A stretch of DNA of 37,205 bases, taken from NCBI GenBank assembly GCA_964511185.1, contig CAZEDU010000042.1, positions 1 to 37,205 of the forward strand. The letters are read 5' to 3'. Made by a program: the position numbers and the translations under genes. Below are positions 7,529 to 14,641 of the stretch, piece after piece. Source of the stretch: CAZEDU01 sp964511185 (lineage in GTDB: Bacteria; Myxococcota; Myxococcia; Myxococcales; Myxococcaceae). The first letter of the stretch is position 1. Every line of letters starts with the position of its first letter. The notes under the pieces are model-generated. The model was given only the letters and a program-made list of their open reading frames with translations. It did no database searches and was not told the DNA's origin.

Positions 7529-7963
7529 CTACGCGGTTGGGTCCATCACTTCGAGGAAGTCGAAACGCCTGAAGTCCGCGTCGGCTGTCGCGATGCGCTT
7601 GACTCCGTGCTCGAAGAGAAGCGCTGCGTAGTGGAAGTCGTGAATGTGGTTGCCGCTGACGGTGCCGAACCGCTGGCTGAGTGCGGCGAGCACCTGGTGA
7701 TGTTGTGGAGAATGCGTCAGGACCTGACAGCTTGGCGAGCTGAGGTAGGGCTCGAGATCAGCCATCGCCTTCGCGAGCGTGAGGGGTTTCTCGTGCACAC
7801 GCGGGTGCGTCACGATTCGCAAGTATTCGTAGTAGATCTGCCACCCCAGACACCAATCGTTGCCAGCGAGCAGCTGCTCTTCGACAAACGCGCGTGCTTT
7901 CTCGTGCTGCGGATAACGATCAAAGTGGGCATAGACGAGAATGTTCGTGTCGATCGCCAACAT
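7529..7963 (-). CDS. vapC: type II toxin VapC, PIN-domain ribonuclease
   Basis: This 144-residue PIN-domain protein has the acidic metal-binding residues in their usual places: D5 in MLAIDTN, E46 in IYYEYLR, D109 in HIHDFHYA and D128/D130 in ATADADF. VapC toxins are magnesium-dependent endoribonucleases that cut tRNA or rRNA until neutralised by VapB. The FLEVMDP ending is common in one VapC subgroup. The gene begins 3 bp after the antitoxin stop, so the two are co-transcribed. The pair is bounded by the 21-nt direct repeats at 7498 and 8260. Confidence 0.9.
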   Translation of the reverse strand: MLAIDTNILVYAHFDRYPQHEKARAFVEEQLLAGNDWCLGWQIYYEYLRIVTHPRVHEKPLTLAKAMADLEPYLSSPSCQVLTHSPQHHQVLAALSQRFGTVSGNHIHDFHYAALLFEHGVKRIATADADFRRFDFLEVMDPTA

Positions 7964-7966
7964 GGG

Positions 7967-8197
7967 TTATCGACCTTCCATCAGCTCGTAGAGCCGATCA
8001 CGATCGGCGATGTCGACACCTGGGCGGGGCCCGCTGTTCCGGTGCAAGGGAGCGGACGCTCGGGAAACTCGTTTGCCGCTGAGCGACTGCCTCAACAGAT
8101 CCTCAATCGTTCTCGCCAGCGACTTGCCGCGCTTCTTCGCCAGCTCGGACACTCGACGGTAAATCGCTTCATCGAGGTTGATGGTGGTGCGATGCAT
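7967..8197 (-). CDS. vapB: antitoxin VapB, ribbon-helix-helix type
   Basis: This 76-residue protein starts with MHRTTINLDEAIYRRVSELA, the beta-strand and first helix of a ribbon-helix-helix DNA-binding domain. KKRGKSLARTIEDLLRQSL forms the second helix. The C-terminal part (residues 45-76) is hydrophilic and would wrap the toxin. Such antitoxins bind their own promoter. I chose the ATG at 8197 because the domain begins exactly there. No ribosome-binding site precedes it. A promoter with TTGACA and AATGAT ends 6 nt before the ATG, implying a leaderless transcript. It is followed immediately by vapC. Confidence 0.88.
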   Translation of the reverse strand: MHRTTINLDEAIYRRVSELAKKRGKSLARTIEDLLRQSLSGKRVSRASAPLHRNSGPRPGVDIADRDRLYELMEGR

Positions 8198-8199
8198 AT

Positions 8200-8232
8200 C
8201 GCCATCATTTGAAGATGATGGCGTGATGTCAA
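8200..8232 (-). promoter_or_regulatory. vapBC promoter with overlapping inverted-repeat operator
   Basis: On the minus strand, a perfect -35 TTGACA (8227-8232) is separated by 17 nt from AATGAT (8204-8209), with six bases before the vapB ATG. An inverted repeat with 9-bp arms, CGCCATCAT (8200-8208) and ATGATGGCG (8215-8223), overlaps the -10 and the spacer. This suits autorepression by the VapB ribbon-helix-helix domain. The predicted transcription start falls at the ATG. Confidence 0.7.
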
Positions 8233-8259
8233 CCTGACAAGGGCGCACCCGAAGGCCCC

Positions 8260-8280
8260 GGTCGACCTCTCCACAGATGG
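8260..8280 (+). repeat. direct repeat copy B flanking vapBC
   Basis: This is the second copy of the 21-nt repeat, with C at the variable position. It lies 62 bp upstream of the vapB start and about 100 bp before the parvulin operon. Homology with copy A stops at the repeat edges. The rest of the 8198-8381 intergenic space holds the vapBC promoter and presumably that of the parvulin operon. Confidence 0.75.
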
Positions 8281-8381
8281 TCCTTCCGCGGCTCAACGGT
8301 CCCCAGTTACGTGCCGGCAACGACTCGTGCTAGCAGTGCACCCTCGTTCGACGTGCTTCTCCTCTCGTTCGGGTGCCTGTG

Positions 8382-9410
8382 ATGACCTCGCGACTGACCG
8401 CTGTCTGTCTTTTGCTCGCCGTGGGCCTGGGAGGCTGTGAGCGCGAGAGTGGGCCCGGGCGCGTCACGCTCGACTTCCGCCACAACCCCGACGGCAAGGG
8501 CACCCCGCTCGCGTCGTTCGGCGGCGATTCGGTGACGCTCGAAGAGGTCAACCGCCAGCTCGCCGAGATGAGCCCGTACCCGCGCGCGCAGTACCAGACG
8601 CTCGAGAAGAAAAAGGAGTACGTGGAGAGCATCGCCCGCTTCGAGCTGCTCGCGGCCGAGGCGGTGCGCCGAGGCCTCGCGCAGGACCCGGAAGTCATCG
8701 GCACCGCCAAGCGGATGATGGTGCAGCGGCTCTTGCAGAAGGAGCTCGAGGAGACGCCGCACCCCATCACCGACGAGCAGGTGAAGGCGTACTACGACTC
8801 GCACAAGGAAGATTACGTGAAGCCCGAGATGATCCGGCTGCGGCACGTCTTCTTCGCCGCCGCGAAGTCCGACGACGCCAAGCGCAAGCAAAAGCGCGCC
8901 GAGGCGCTCCAAGTGCTCGAGCAGGCGAAGAAGATTCAGACCACCGACTACCAGTCGTTCGTGGCGCTGGTGAAGCAGCACTCCGAGGAAGAGCGCACCA
9001 AGCCGCTCGACGGAGACATGCGCTTCCTTTCAATGGACGAGGTCGGCAAACAGTACGGCGCCGAGGTCGCGCAGGCCGGGCAGACGATGCAGCAGATCGG
9101 CCAGCTCTACCAGAGCCTGGTCGAGACGGATCAGGGCTTCCACATCCTGCGGCTCGAGGGGCGGCAGACCGCGCTCAACCTGGGCGTCGAGCAGGTGAAG
9201 ACGCAGATCCAGAACATCCTCATCAACCAGAGCAAGACCAAGCGCTACGAGGCGCTGCTCAACGAGCTGCAGAAGTCACAGGGCTACAAGCTCGACGAGG
9301 CGGCCCTGGCCAAAATCGAGCTGGACCTCAAGGCGGCCCCGAAAGAGGCCAAAGGGCCGCAGCCGGGATTCGCGCCCGCTCCCCAGACGTTGGGTGGGCT
9401 GATTCGCTAA
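8382..9410 (+). CDS. SurA/PpiC-like periplasmic lipoprotein, divergent
   Basis: This is an exported lipoprotein of about 342 residues with a SurA-like N-terminal chaperone region and a degenerate parvulin (PpiC) domain. The signal sequence ends LAVGLGGC, so the cysteine is probably lipidated. The ATG at 8382 gives the most compact signal peptide, and GTG codons at 8373 and 8379 are alternatives. The N-terminal part has FGGDSVTLEEVNRQLAE and a helical chaperone block. The parvulin domain starts at RLRHVFFAA (catalytic-type His kept) and ends TDQGFHILRLEGR, but the usual GGDLG...F block is eroded. It is first in a tight run of three related genes, 6 bp before the next. A folding or chaperone role is inferred. 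Confidence 0.82.
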   Translation: MTSRLTAVCLLLAVGLGGCERESGPGRVTLDFRHNPDGKGTPLASFGGDSVTLEEVNRQLAEMSPYPRAQYQTLEKKKEYVESIARFELLAAEAVRRGLAQDPEVIGTAKRMMVQRLLQKELEETPHPITDEQVKAYYDSHKEDYVKPEMIRLRHVFFAAAKSDDAKRKQKRAEALQVLEQAKKIQTTDYQSFVALVKQHSEEERTKPLDGDMRFLSMDEVGKQYGAEVAQAGQTMQQIGQLYQSLVETDQGFHILRLEGRQTALNLGVEQVKTQIQNILINQSKTKRYEALLNELQKSQGYKLDEAALAKIELDLKAAPKEAKGPQPGFAPAPQTLGGLIR

Positions 9411-9416
9411 GACGCC

Positions 9417-10406
9417 ATGACGCCCACCCGCGCGCTCTGCATCGTCGTCCTCGCCGCCGCTTGGCTCGCTTGCCGCAAGCCCGCCGAGCCGCCGGTCGAT
9501 CCCCGCGTGGTGGCGACCGTCAACGACGAGGTCATCACGCGCGCCGACTTCGAGGCGGAGCTGTCGCGGGAGCTGCAAGCCGTCGACTCCGCGCCCCACA
9601 CGCCCGAGCAGGTCGAGCCCTTCAAGCGGGTGCTGCTCGACACGCTCATCGACAAGACGCTCCTCCTCCAGGCCGCCAAGCAGTCCAACCTCACGCTCTC
9701 GCCGGACGAGGTCGACCGGCGCATGCTGCGGCTCTCGTCCGACTTCGGCGCCGAAGGCTTCGACGAGGCGCTCTCCAAGGGCCAGCTCTCGGTCACCGAG
9801 TTTCGGCGCAAGACCGAGGCGCTGCTGCTCACCGAGAAGCTCTTTCAAGAGCAGGTCTACCCGCGCGTCGCGGTGACGGAAGAAGCCATTCGCCAGTATT
9901 ACGAGCAGCACCCCGGCGAGTTCCAGGAGCCCGAGCAGGTGCGCGCGGCGCAAATCGTCGTCCGGGGCCTCGACGAAGCCCGGCGCGTGCAGGTGCAGCT
10001 GCGCGCGGGCAAGAAGTTCGCGGACCTCGCGCGGCGCTACTCGCTGTCGGCCGACGCGAAGGTGGGCGGCGACCTGGGCTTCTTTCCGCGCGGGGTGATG
10101 CCGCCGCAGTTCGACGAGACGGTCTTCAAGCTGCAAGTCGGTCAGCTGTCGGACATCGTGACGACCGACTACGGCTTTCACCTCTTCAGGGTGCTCGAGC
10201 GCAAGCACGCCCGGAAGCTCGACTTCCTGGACGTGCGCGGCGACATCGAGGCCAAGCTGCTGGCCGAGGCGCGCGCCAAGGCGCAGGCCGCCTATCTGCA
10301 GGCGCTGAAAGAAAAGTCCAAGGTACGCATCAACCAGCCCGCGCTGCTGGCCGTGACCGGCAAGGGCCAACCGAGCCCCGCGTTGTCGGGCGCCGCCAAG
10401 GAGTGA
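9417..10406 (+). CDS. parvulin-type peptidyl-prolyl isomerase lipoprotein
   Basis: This is a 329-residue SurA/PrsA-like protein. The signal sequence ends AAAWLAC, suggesting a lipid anchor at C19. VVATVNDEVITRADFEAEL is the standard SurA N-terminal opening. The PpiC domain runs from about residue 175 to 265 with GGDLGFFPRGVMPPQFDETVFKL and YGFHLFRVLE, which match the parvulin core. The first catalytic-type histidine (usually in ARHIL) is replaced by Gln in RAAQIVV, so isomerase activity may be weak and the chaperone role dominant. It overlaps the surA start by one base (TGATG), implying translational coupling. Confidence 0.87.
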   Translation: MTPTRALCIVVLAAAWLACRKPAEPPVDPRVVATVNDEVITRADFEAELSRELQAVDSAPHTPEQVEPFKRVLLDTLIDKTLLLQAAKQSNLTLSPDEVDRRMLRLSSDFGAEGFDEALSKGQLSVTEFRRKTEALLLTEKLFQEQVYPRVAVTEEAIRQYYEQHPGEFQEPEQVRAAQIVVRGLDEARRVQVQLRAGKKFADLARRYSLSADAKVGGDLGFFPRGVMPPQFDETVFKLQVGQLSDIVTTDYGFHLFRVLERKHARKLDFLDVRGDIEAKLLAEARAKAQAAYLQALKEKSKVRINQPALLAVTGKGQPSPALSGAAKE

Positions 10407-11368
10407 TGAACGTGCTTCGCTCGACGCTGCTCCTCTCGCTCATCGCGACGACCGCCGCCCACGCCGAGCTGGTCGACCGGGTCGCCGCGGTGGTCAACCG
10501 CGACATCATCGCGCTGTCCGAGGTGGAAGAGCGGGCGGCGCCCGAGCTGGCGCGGGTCAACCAAGAGCGCGACACGCGGCGCCGCGCCGAGCTGCGGGCC
10601 GAGGTGATGAAGCGCTCGCTCGACTCGCTCATCGGCGACAAGCTGCTCGACAGCGCCATCAAGGAGCTGAACATCGAGGTGACCGAGCAGGACCTGGACG
10701 TCGCCATCGAGCAGACCCGCGCCGAGAACAACATGACGCCCGAGCAGCTCGAGCAGGCGATTCGCGCCGAAGGGCTGACGATGGCGGCCTACCGCGAGTT
10801 CCTCCGCAAGCGGCTGGGGCGCTACAAGCTGATCAATTTGAAGGTCCGCGGCAAGGCGCAGATCTCCGAGCAAGACCTCAAAGCCGAGTACGACCGCTAC
10901 ACCAAGCGCGAAGGCGGCGAGGCCGAGGTGCACGCCCGCCACATCCTGCTCCAGCTGCCCGCCGACGCGACGCCCGAGAAGGTGGAAGAGGCGCGCAAGC
11001 GCGCGCTGCAGCTGGCCGAGGAGGCCAAGAAGCCGGGCGTCGACTTCGCGGAGCTGGCGAAGCAGAAGAGCGAAGGCCCGTCGGCGAAGGACGGCGGCGA
11101 CTTGGGCTACTTCCGGCGCGGCGTGATGATGGCGGAGTTCGACAAGGCGGCCTTCTCGATGAAGGTGGGCGAGGTGTCCGAGCCCATTCGCAGCCGCTTC
11201 GGTTGGCACGTGTTCAAAGTGGAAGACCGGCGCGAGATTCCTCCCAAGTCGTTCGAGGAGGTGAAGGACCAGCTGAAGGATCAGCTGATCCAGTCGCAGC
11301 TCGAGAAGTACACGCAGGAGTACGTGCAGGAGCTTCGGCAGGCGGCGCTCGTCGAAGTGAAGCTGTGA
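10406..11368 (+). CDS. surA: periplasmic chaperone/peptidyl-prolyl isomerase SurA
   Basis: SurA escorts outer-membrane proteins across the periplasm. This 320-residue version has a cleavable signal peptide ending AAHA-ELV (cut after about residue 20), with no lipobox, unlike its two upstream relatives. VAAVVNRDIIALSEVEERA opens the chaperone domain. A single canonical parvulin domain covers residues 174-275 with VHARHILL, GGDLGYFRRGVM, FDKAAFSMKVGEVSEP and RFGWHVFKVED, so both active-site histidines are present. Classical enterobacterial SurA has two parvulin domains, this one has one. pdxA follows with a 4-bp overlap, the same surA-pdxA linkage as in Escherichia coli. Confidence 0.9.
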   Translation: MNVLRSTLLLSLIATTAAHAELVDRVAAVVNRDIIALSEVEERAAPELARVNQERDTRRRAELRAEVMKRSLDSLIGDKLLDSAIKELNIEVTEQDLDVAIEQTRAENNMTPEQLEQAIRAEGLTMAAYREFLRKRLGRYKLINLKVRGKAQISEQDLKAEYDRYTKREGGEAEVHARHILLQLPADATPEKVEEARKRALQLAEEAKKPGVDFAELAKQKSEGPSAKDGGDLGYFRRGVMMAEFDKAAFSMKVGEVSEPIRSRFGWHVFKVEDRREIPPKSFEEVKDQLKDQLIQSQLEKYTQEYVQELRQAALVEVKL

Positions 11369-12333
11369 CAGCGCGGCGCGCGCGCCGACCTCGCATCGCC
11401 ATCTCGTTGGGCGACCCGTCGGGCATCGGGCCCGAGGTGACCGCCGCGGCGTTGGCCTCGTCCCGCGTCCGGCGCGAGTGCATCCCGCTGGTCTTCGGCG
11501 ACGCGTCGTTCGCGGCGCCCGGCCTGGTGCGGCTCGAGGCCATGCCCGCCGCGCCGCCGGAGCGCCCCACCCTCTGCGCGGTCACGGCGTTGGCGGCGAA
11601 GGACCGTCGACCGGGCGCCCCCAGCCGCGCCGGCGGACGCGCGCAGCTTCGGTACATCGACGCGGCCATCGAGGCGGCGCAGCGCGGCCTGGTGGACGGC
11701 CTCTGCACCGCGCCGGTGTCGAAGGAGCAAATCACCCGCGCCGGCGTGCCCTTCATGGGCCACACCGAGCGGCTCGCGGAGGCGTTCGGCGTCGAGGTCC
11801 TGATGTTGATGGACGGCCCGCGCCTCAAGGTCGCGCTGGCGACGAACCACCTGCCGCTCTCGAGGGTGCCGCGCGCGCTGAAGGCCGAGAAGCTGGTGGA
11901 GCAGCTCCTGCTCCTGTCGCTGGGACTTTCGCCTTCGCTCCGGCGCAAGCCTCGCATCGCCGTGTGCGGCCTCAACCCGCACGCCGGCGAAGGCGGCCTG
12001 CTCGGTCAGGAAGAGGTGAGAATCATCGCGCCCGCCATCGCCTGGGCGCGCGCGCGCGGCGTCGACTGCCACGGTCCGTTCCCCGCCGACGGCCTGTTCG
12101 CGCAGGTCGGCCAGCGGCGCTACGACGCGGTGCTCGCGATGTTCCACGACCAAGGGCTCGTGGCGGCGAAGGCGCTCGACTTCGAGCGCACGGTGAACGT
12201 CACGCTCGGGCTGCCGGTGCCGCGCACCTCACCCGACCACGGCGTCGCCTACGGCCTCGCGGGGAAGAGGCGCGCGGACCCCACGCCGATGGTGGAGGCG
12301 CTGCTCAAGGCCGCGGCGCTCGCCGCCGCATAA
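11365..12333 (+). CDS. pdxA: 4-hydroxythreonine-4-phosphate dehydrogenase (PdxA)
   Basis: PdxA oxidises 4-phosphohydroxy-L-threonine in pyridoxal phosphate synthesis. The 322-residue protein shows ISLGDPSGIGPEV at residues 13-25, MGHTERLAE (substrate-binding His133), and the three presumed metal ligands H162 (TNHLPL), H206 (GLNPHAGEGG) and H261 (FHDQGLVAAK). It ends with the TSPDHGVAYGLAG motif. All match PdxA. The GTG start overlaps the surA stop (GTGA), so translation is probably coupled. The stop is 6 bp from that of the convergent gene, with a small stem-loop across the junction. The product supplies the cofactor used by HemL at 30 kb. Confidence 0.94.
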   Translation: MTARRARRPRIAISLGDPSGIGPEVTAAALASSRVRRECIPLVFGDASFAAPGLVRLEAMPAAPPERPTLCAVTALAAKDRRPGAPSRAGGRAQLRYIDAAIEAAQRGLVDGLCTAPVSKEQITRAGVPFMGHTERLAEAFGVEVLMLMDGPRLKVALATNHLPLSRVPRALKAEKLVEQLLLLSLGLSPSLRRKPRIAVCGLNPHAGEGGLLGQEEVRIIAPAIAWARARGVDCHGPFPADGLFAQVGQRRYDAVLAMFHDQGLVAAKALDFERTVNVTLGLPVPRTSPDHGVAYGLAGKRRADPTPMVEALLKAAALAAA

Positions 12334-12336
12334 AGC

Positions 12337-12352
12337 GCTCTAGGAGTAGAGC
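12337..12352. terminator. short stem-loop between convergent genes
   Basis: GCTCTA (12337-12342) and TAGAGC (12347-12352) form a 6-bp stem with a GGAG loop right at the junction of pdxA and the convergent orphan gene. There is no U-tract, so it would be at best a weak bidirectional terminator. Confidence 0.35.
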
Positions 12353-13236
12353 TGCCGCTCGGTGCCGTACCGGCTCACGAAGGCCTCCACGTCTTCCATC
12401 GCGAACACCGGAAGCCGGACTCGGTGCTTCTTGAAGAGCGCCTTCACCTCATCGACCGCGCGCAGCGGGACCTCCACGTGCGTCATTCGGTCAAAGCCAA
12501 TCGGCGTGGCCGAGCGCGCTTCGAGCAGCCCGGACGAGGCGTTGATCGGCACCTCGTTTAGCGCGCCGTAGCGAATGCCGAACAGGATGCCGTAGTTCCC
12601 CGCGATGTCGGATCGCTGGCTGCCGTCCGAGACCTTGAGCAGGTTGGGAGCGCTGTGAAACGAGCTCGCCCACCGGTTCAGACTGGGTGAGACGCCGTTG
12701 CGCGCGGAGTCGAGGAAGATGTGCGCGCCGCGCAACGCGCCCATGCGCGCCGAGATGATCCGCAGCCACGTCGTCGGGCTGCCGTACTGGTATTGAAGGT
12801 CCGCGCGGCCGTCCTGGTGGTACTGGGCATAGAGGCGGGCGTACATGCGGCTGTGCGCGACCGACACGGTCCGGCCTCCCGGCGCGCCGCTTGGCAGGTA
12901 CGGGTCGAAGTGCGGCGTCAGTCCGCCGTCGGCGATGATGCGCCGGAGCACGTCGACCACCCGGCCATTCGTCCCGCTGAACTTGGACTCCCCGTCGTGC
13001 CCGTACTGGTAGCGGCCGGTGCCATGCCAGTAGCCGGCATTCCCGCGTGCGCCTTCGATGGCACCCAAGTCGACCCCACGCGAGGCGAGCCACGCCGCGC
13101 CGTCGCGCTGGGCGCCCGCCAACCCCGCGTCGAAGGCTCGGTGAATGGCCTTGGAGGCCAACGTCGAGCGCTCCCATGGGTGGTACACGGGTTGGCTGAA
13201 GTCAGGCCGCAGCCTCAAGGCCGAAAGAATTCGCAT
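12340..13236 (-). CDS. orphan protein, possible ADP-ribosyltransferase-like fold
   Basis: I do not recognise this 298-residue protein. It has no signal peptide or membrane helix. GYWHGTGRYQYG (residues 68-79) followed by VVDVLRRIIADGGLTPH resembles the first strand and helix of ADP-ribosyltransferase-type folds, where a HG-T motif is followed by an I..IL..GL helix. SVAHSRMYARLYAQYH (125-140) could be the second motif. Glutamates in GALNEVPI (E228) and MTHVEVPL (E255) could serve as the catalytic acid. This is inference from spacing only. GC content is normal. The start ATG is at 13236, with only a weak ribosome-binding site. It is divergent from the double DsbA-like gene, with about 100 bp between. 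Confidence 0.6.
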   Translation of the reverse strand: MRILSALRLRPDFSQPVYHPWERSTLASKAIHRAFDAGLAGAQRDGAAWLASRGVDLGAIEGARGNAGYWHGTGRYQYGHDGESKFSGTNGRVVDVLRRIIADGGLTPHFDPYLPSGAPGGRTVSVAHSRMYARLYAQYHQDGRADLQYQYGSPTTWLRIISARMGALRGAHIFLDSARNGVSPSLNRWASSFHSAPNLLKVSDGSQRSDIAGNYGILFGIRYGALNEVPINASSGLLEARSATPIGFDRMTHVEVPLRAVDEVKALFKKHRVRLPVFAMEDVEAFVSRYGTERQLYS

Positions 13237-13323
13237 GGCCCTGTGATTGTCGGCGGTTGGCCGATGAAGGTGCTCGGGGAGGTGGCCCCTTTGAATCTCA
13301 GGGCTTGACGGGCCGGAGCGTCG

Positions 13324-13339
13324 AGCCCCAATCGGGGCT
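13324..13339 (+). promoter_or_regulatory. stem-loop abutting the start codon of the DsbA-like gene
   Basis: AGCCCC (13324-13329) and GGGGCT (13334-13339) form a perfect 6-bp stem with loop AATC. It ends on the base before the ATG and covers the whole ribosome-binding region. It could block translation unless melted. A TTGACG at 13305-13310 may be the -35 element of this gene. Confidence 0.4.
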
Positions 13340-14641
13340 ATGCCGATGAAGACGATTGCACTGATCAGCCTTTTGTTCGCTCTGACGCAGAACGCTTGGG
13401 CCTCGTCTGCCGACGGGCCTCGGTTCCGCATCCCGGTGACTGGGGAGCACGCGCGAAAGGGCCCGGCGAATGCGAAAGTCACCGTCGTCTTCTTCGGCGA
13501 TTTCCAGTGTCCGTTCTCGGCGCGCGTTCAGCCGACGCTCTCGGCGCTCGAGCAGCACTACGACAACCGCGTGCAGTGGGTCTTCGTGCACAATCCGCTG
13601 CCGTTCCACAATCGGGCTCAAGCCGCAACCAGGGCCGCCATCGCCGCTCAGCGACAAGGCAAGTTCTGGCAGATGAGCGAGAAGCTGTTCGTGAATTCGC
13701 AACGGCTCGAGGACGACGATTTTCGAACGTACGCGCGCGAATTGAAGCTCGACATGCGCCGCTTCGAGGCCGACTTGAAGAGCCGCGCGACCGAACGGCA
13801 GCTCGAGGCCGATCTGGAGTTGGCGAAGGGGCTTGGCGTGACAGGAACGCCGACGTTCTTCATCAATGGTCTGCAGCGGATTGGAGCGATTTCATTTGAA
13901 GACTTCGTGACGCTGCTGGACCAGGACCTCGCTCGCACCGAGCCAATCGTCTACACGGAGCCGCGCCCGACACAGCCGCCTCTTGACGAGCCACGCGTGG
14001 CGCTGCCCTTGGAGAAGCATCACCCGCGAAAAGGCTCGCCGCAGGCGAAGGTCACGGTCGTGATGATGGGGGACTTTCAATGCCCGTTCACGGCGCGCTC
14101 CCAAAAGAAGATCGCGGAGCTCGAAAGGCACTACGGCAAGAAGCTGCAGCTCGTCTTCATCCACAACCCCCTTCCCTTTCATCCACGCGCCAGGCCCGCG
14201 GCAATGGCAGCGCTTGCGGCGCACGAGCAGGGCAAGTTTTGGCAGATGACCGAGAAGCTCTTCGCGAACCCGACGCAGCTGGAGGATGAAGACTTGCTTC
14301 GCTACGCGGGGGAGCTGGGGCTGAATGAAGATCGCTTTCAAGCCAATCTTCGCAGCGCCGTCTTGGTAGAGCGGCTCAAGCGCGATCAGGCCCTCGCCGA
14401 GAAGTTCGCGGGCAATGGAACGCCGGTATTCTTCATCAACGGGTATCGCCTGGTCGGTGATCAACCGACCCTTGCGTTCGAGCGGATCATCGACCAAGAG
14501 CTCGCTCGCTGGGCGGACGAGCGGATTACGTCCGGACCAACGTCAGCTCGGCAATCTCAGGCTTGGGGCCGATGCGGAACGGAGGCCCCCAGTAGCCGGT
14601 GCCTCGGTGCGTGTACACGAGGACGCCGGCCACCCGCTTGA
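13340..14641 (+). CDS. tandem DsbA-like thioredoxin-fold protein, both active sites monothiol
   Basis: This is a 433-residue exported protein made of two homologous DsbA-like (Thioredoxin_4-type) domains at residues 33-200 and 225-396. Each has GDFQCPF, then VF(V/I)HNPLPFH, QGKFWQM(S/T)EKLF and GTPxFFING with the cis-proline (P171 and P362). The usual CPFC or CPYC active site is CPFS (C57-S60) in domain 1 and CPFT (C248-T251) in domain 2, so both lack the resolving cysteine. A signal peptide ends near WASS. The final 37 residues run antisense into the metallophosphoesterase gene. They look like read-through into non-homologous sequence, because the second domain ends near residue 396. Normal oxidase activity is unlikely; a chaperone, isomerase or mixed-disulfide role is possible. 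Confidence 0.85.
   Translation: MPMKTIALISLLFALTQNAWASSADGPRFRIPVTGEHARKGPANAKVTVVFFGDFQCPFSARVQPTLSALEQHYDNRVQWVFVHNPLPFHNRAQAATRAAIAAQRQGKFWQMSEKLFVNSQRLEDDDFRTYARELKLDMRRFEADLKSRATERQLEADLELAKGLGVTGTPTFFINGLQRIGAISFEDFVTLLDQDLARTEPIVYTEPRPTQPPLDEPRVALPLEKHHPRKGSPQAKVTVVMMGDFQCPFTARSQKKIAELERHYGKKLQLVFIHNPLPFHPRARPAAMAALAAHEQGKFWQMTEKLFANPTQLEDEDLLRYAGELGLNEDRFQANLRSAVLVERLKRDQALAEKFAGNGTPVFFINGYRLVGDQPTLAFERIIDQELARWADERITSGPTSARQSQAWGRCGTEAPSSRCLGACTRGRRPPA

Noticed and set aside
13470..14297. Possible recent DNA-level duplication inside the DsbA-like gene
   Set aside because: The two domains are clearly homologous as proteins, but the DNA differs at many third positions, so this is an old duplication and not a repeat element.
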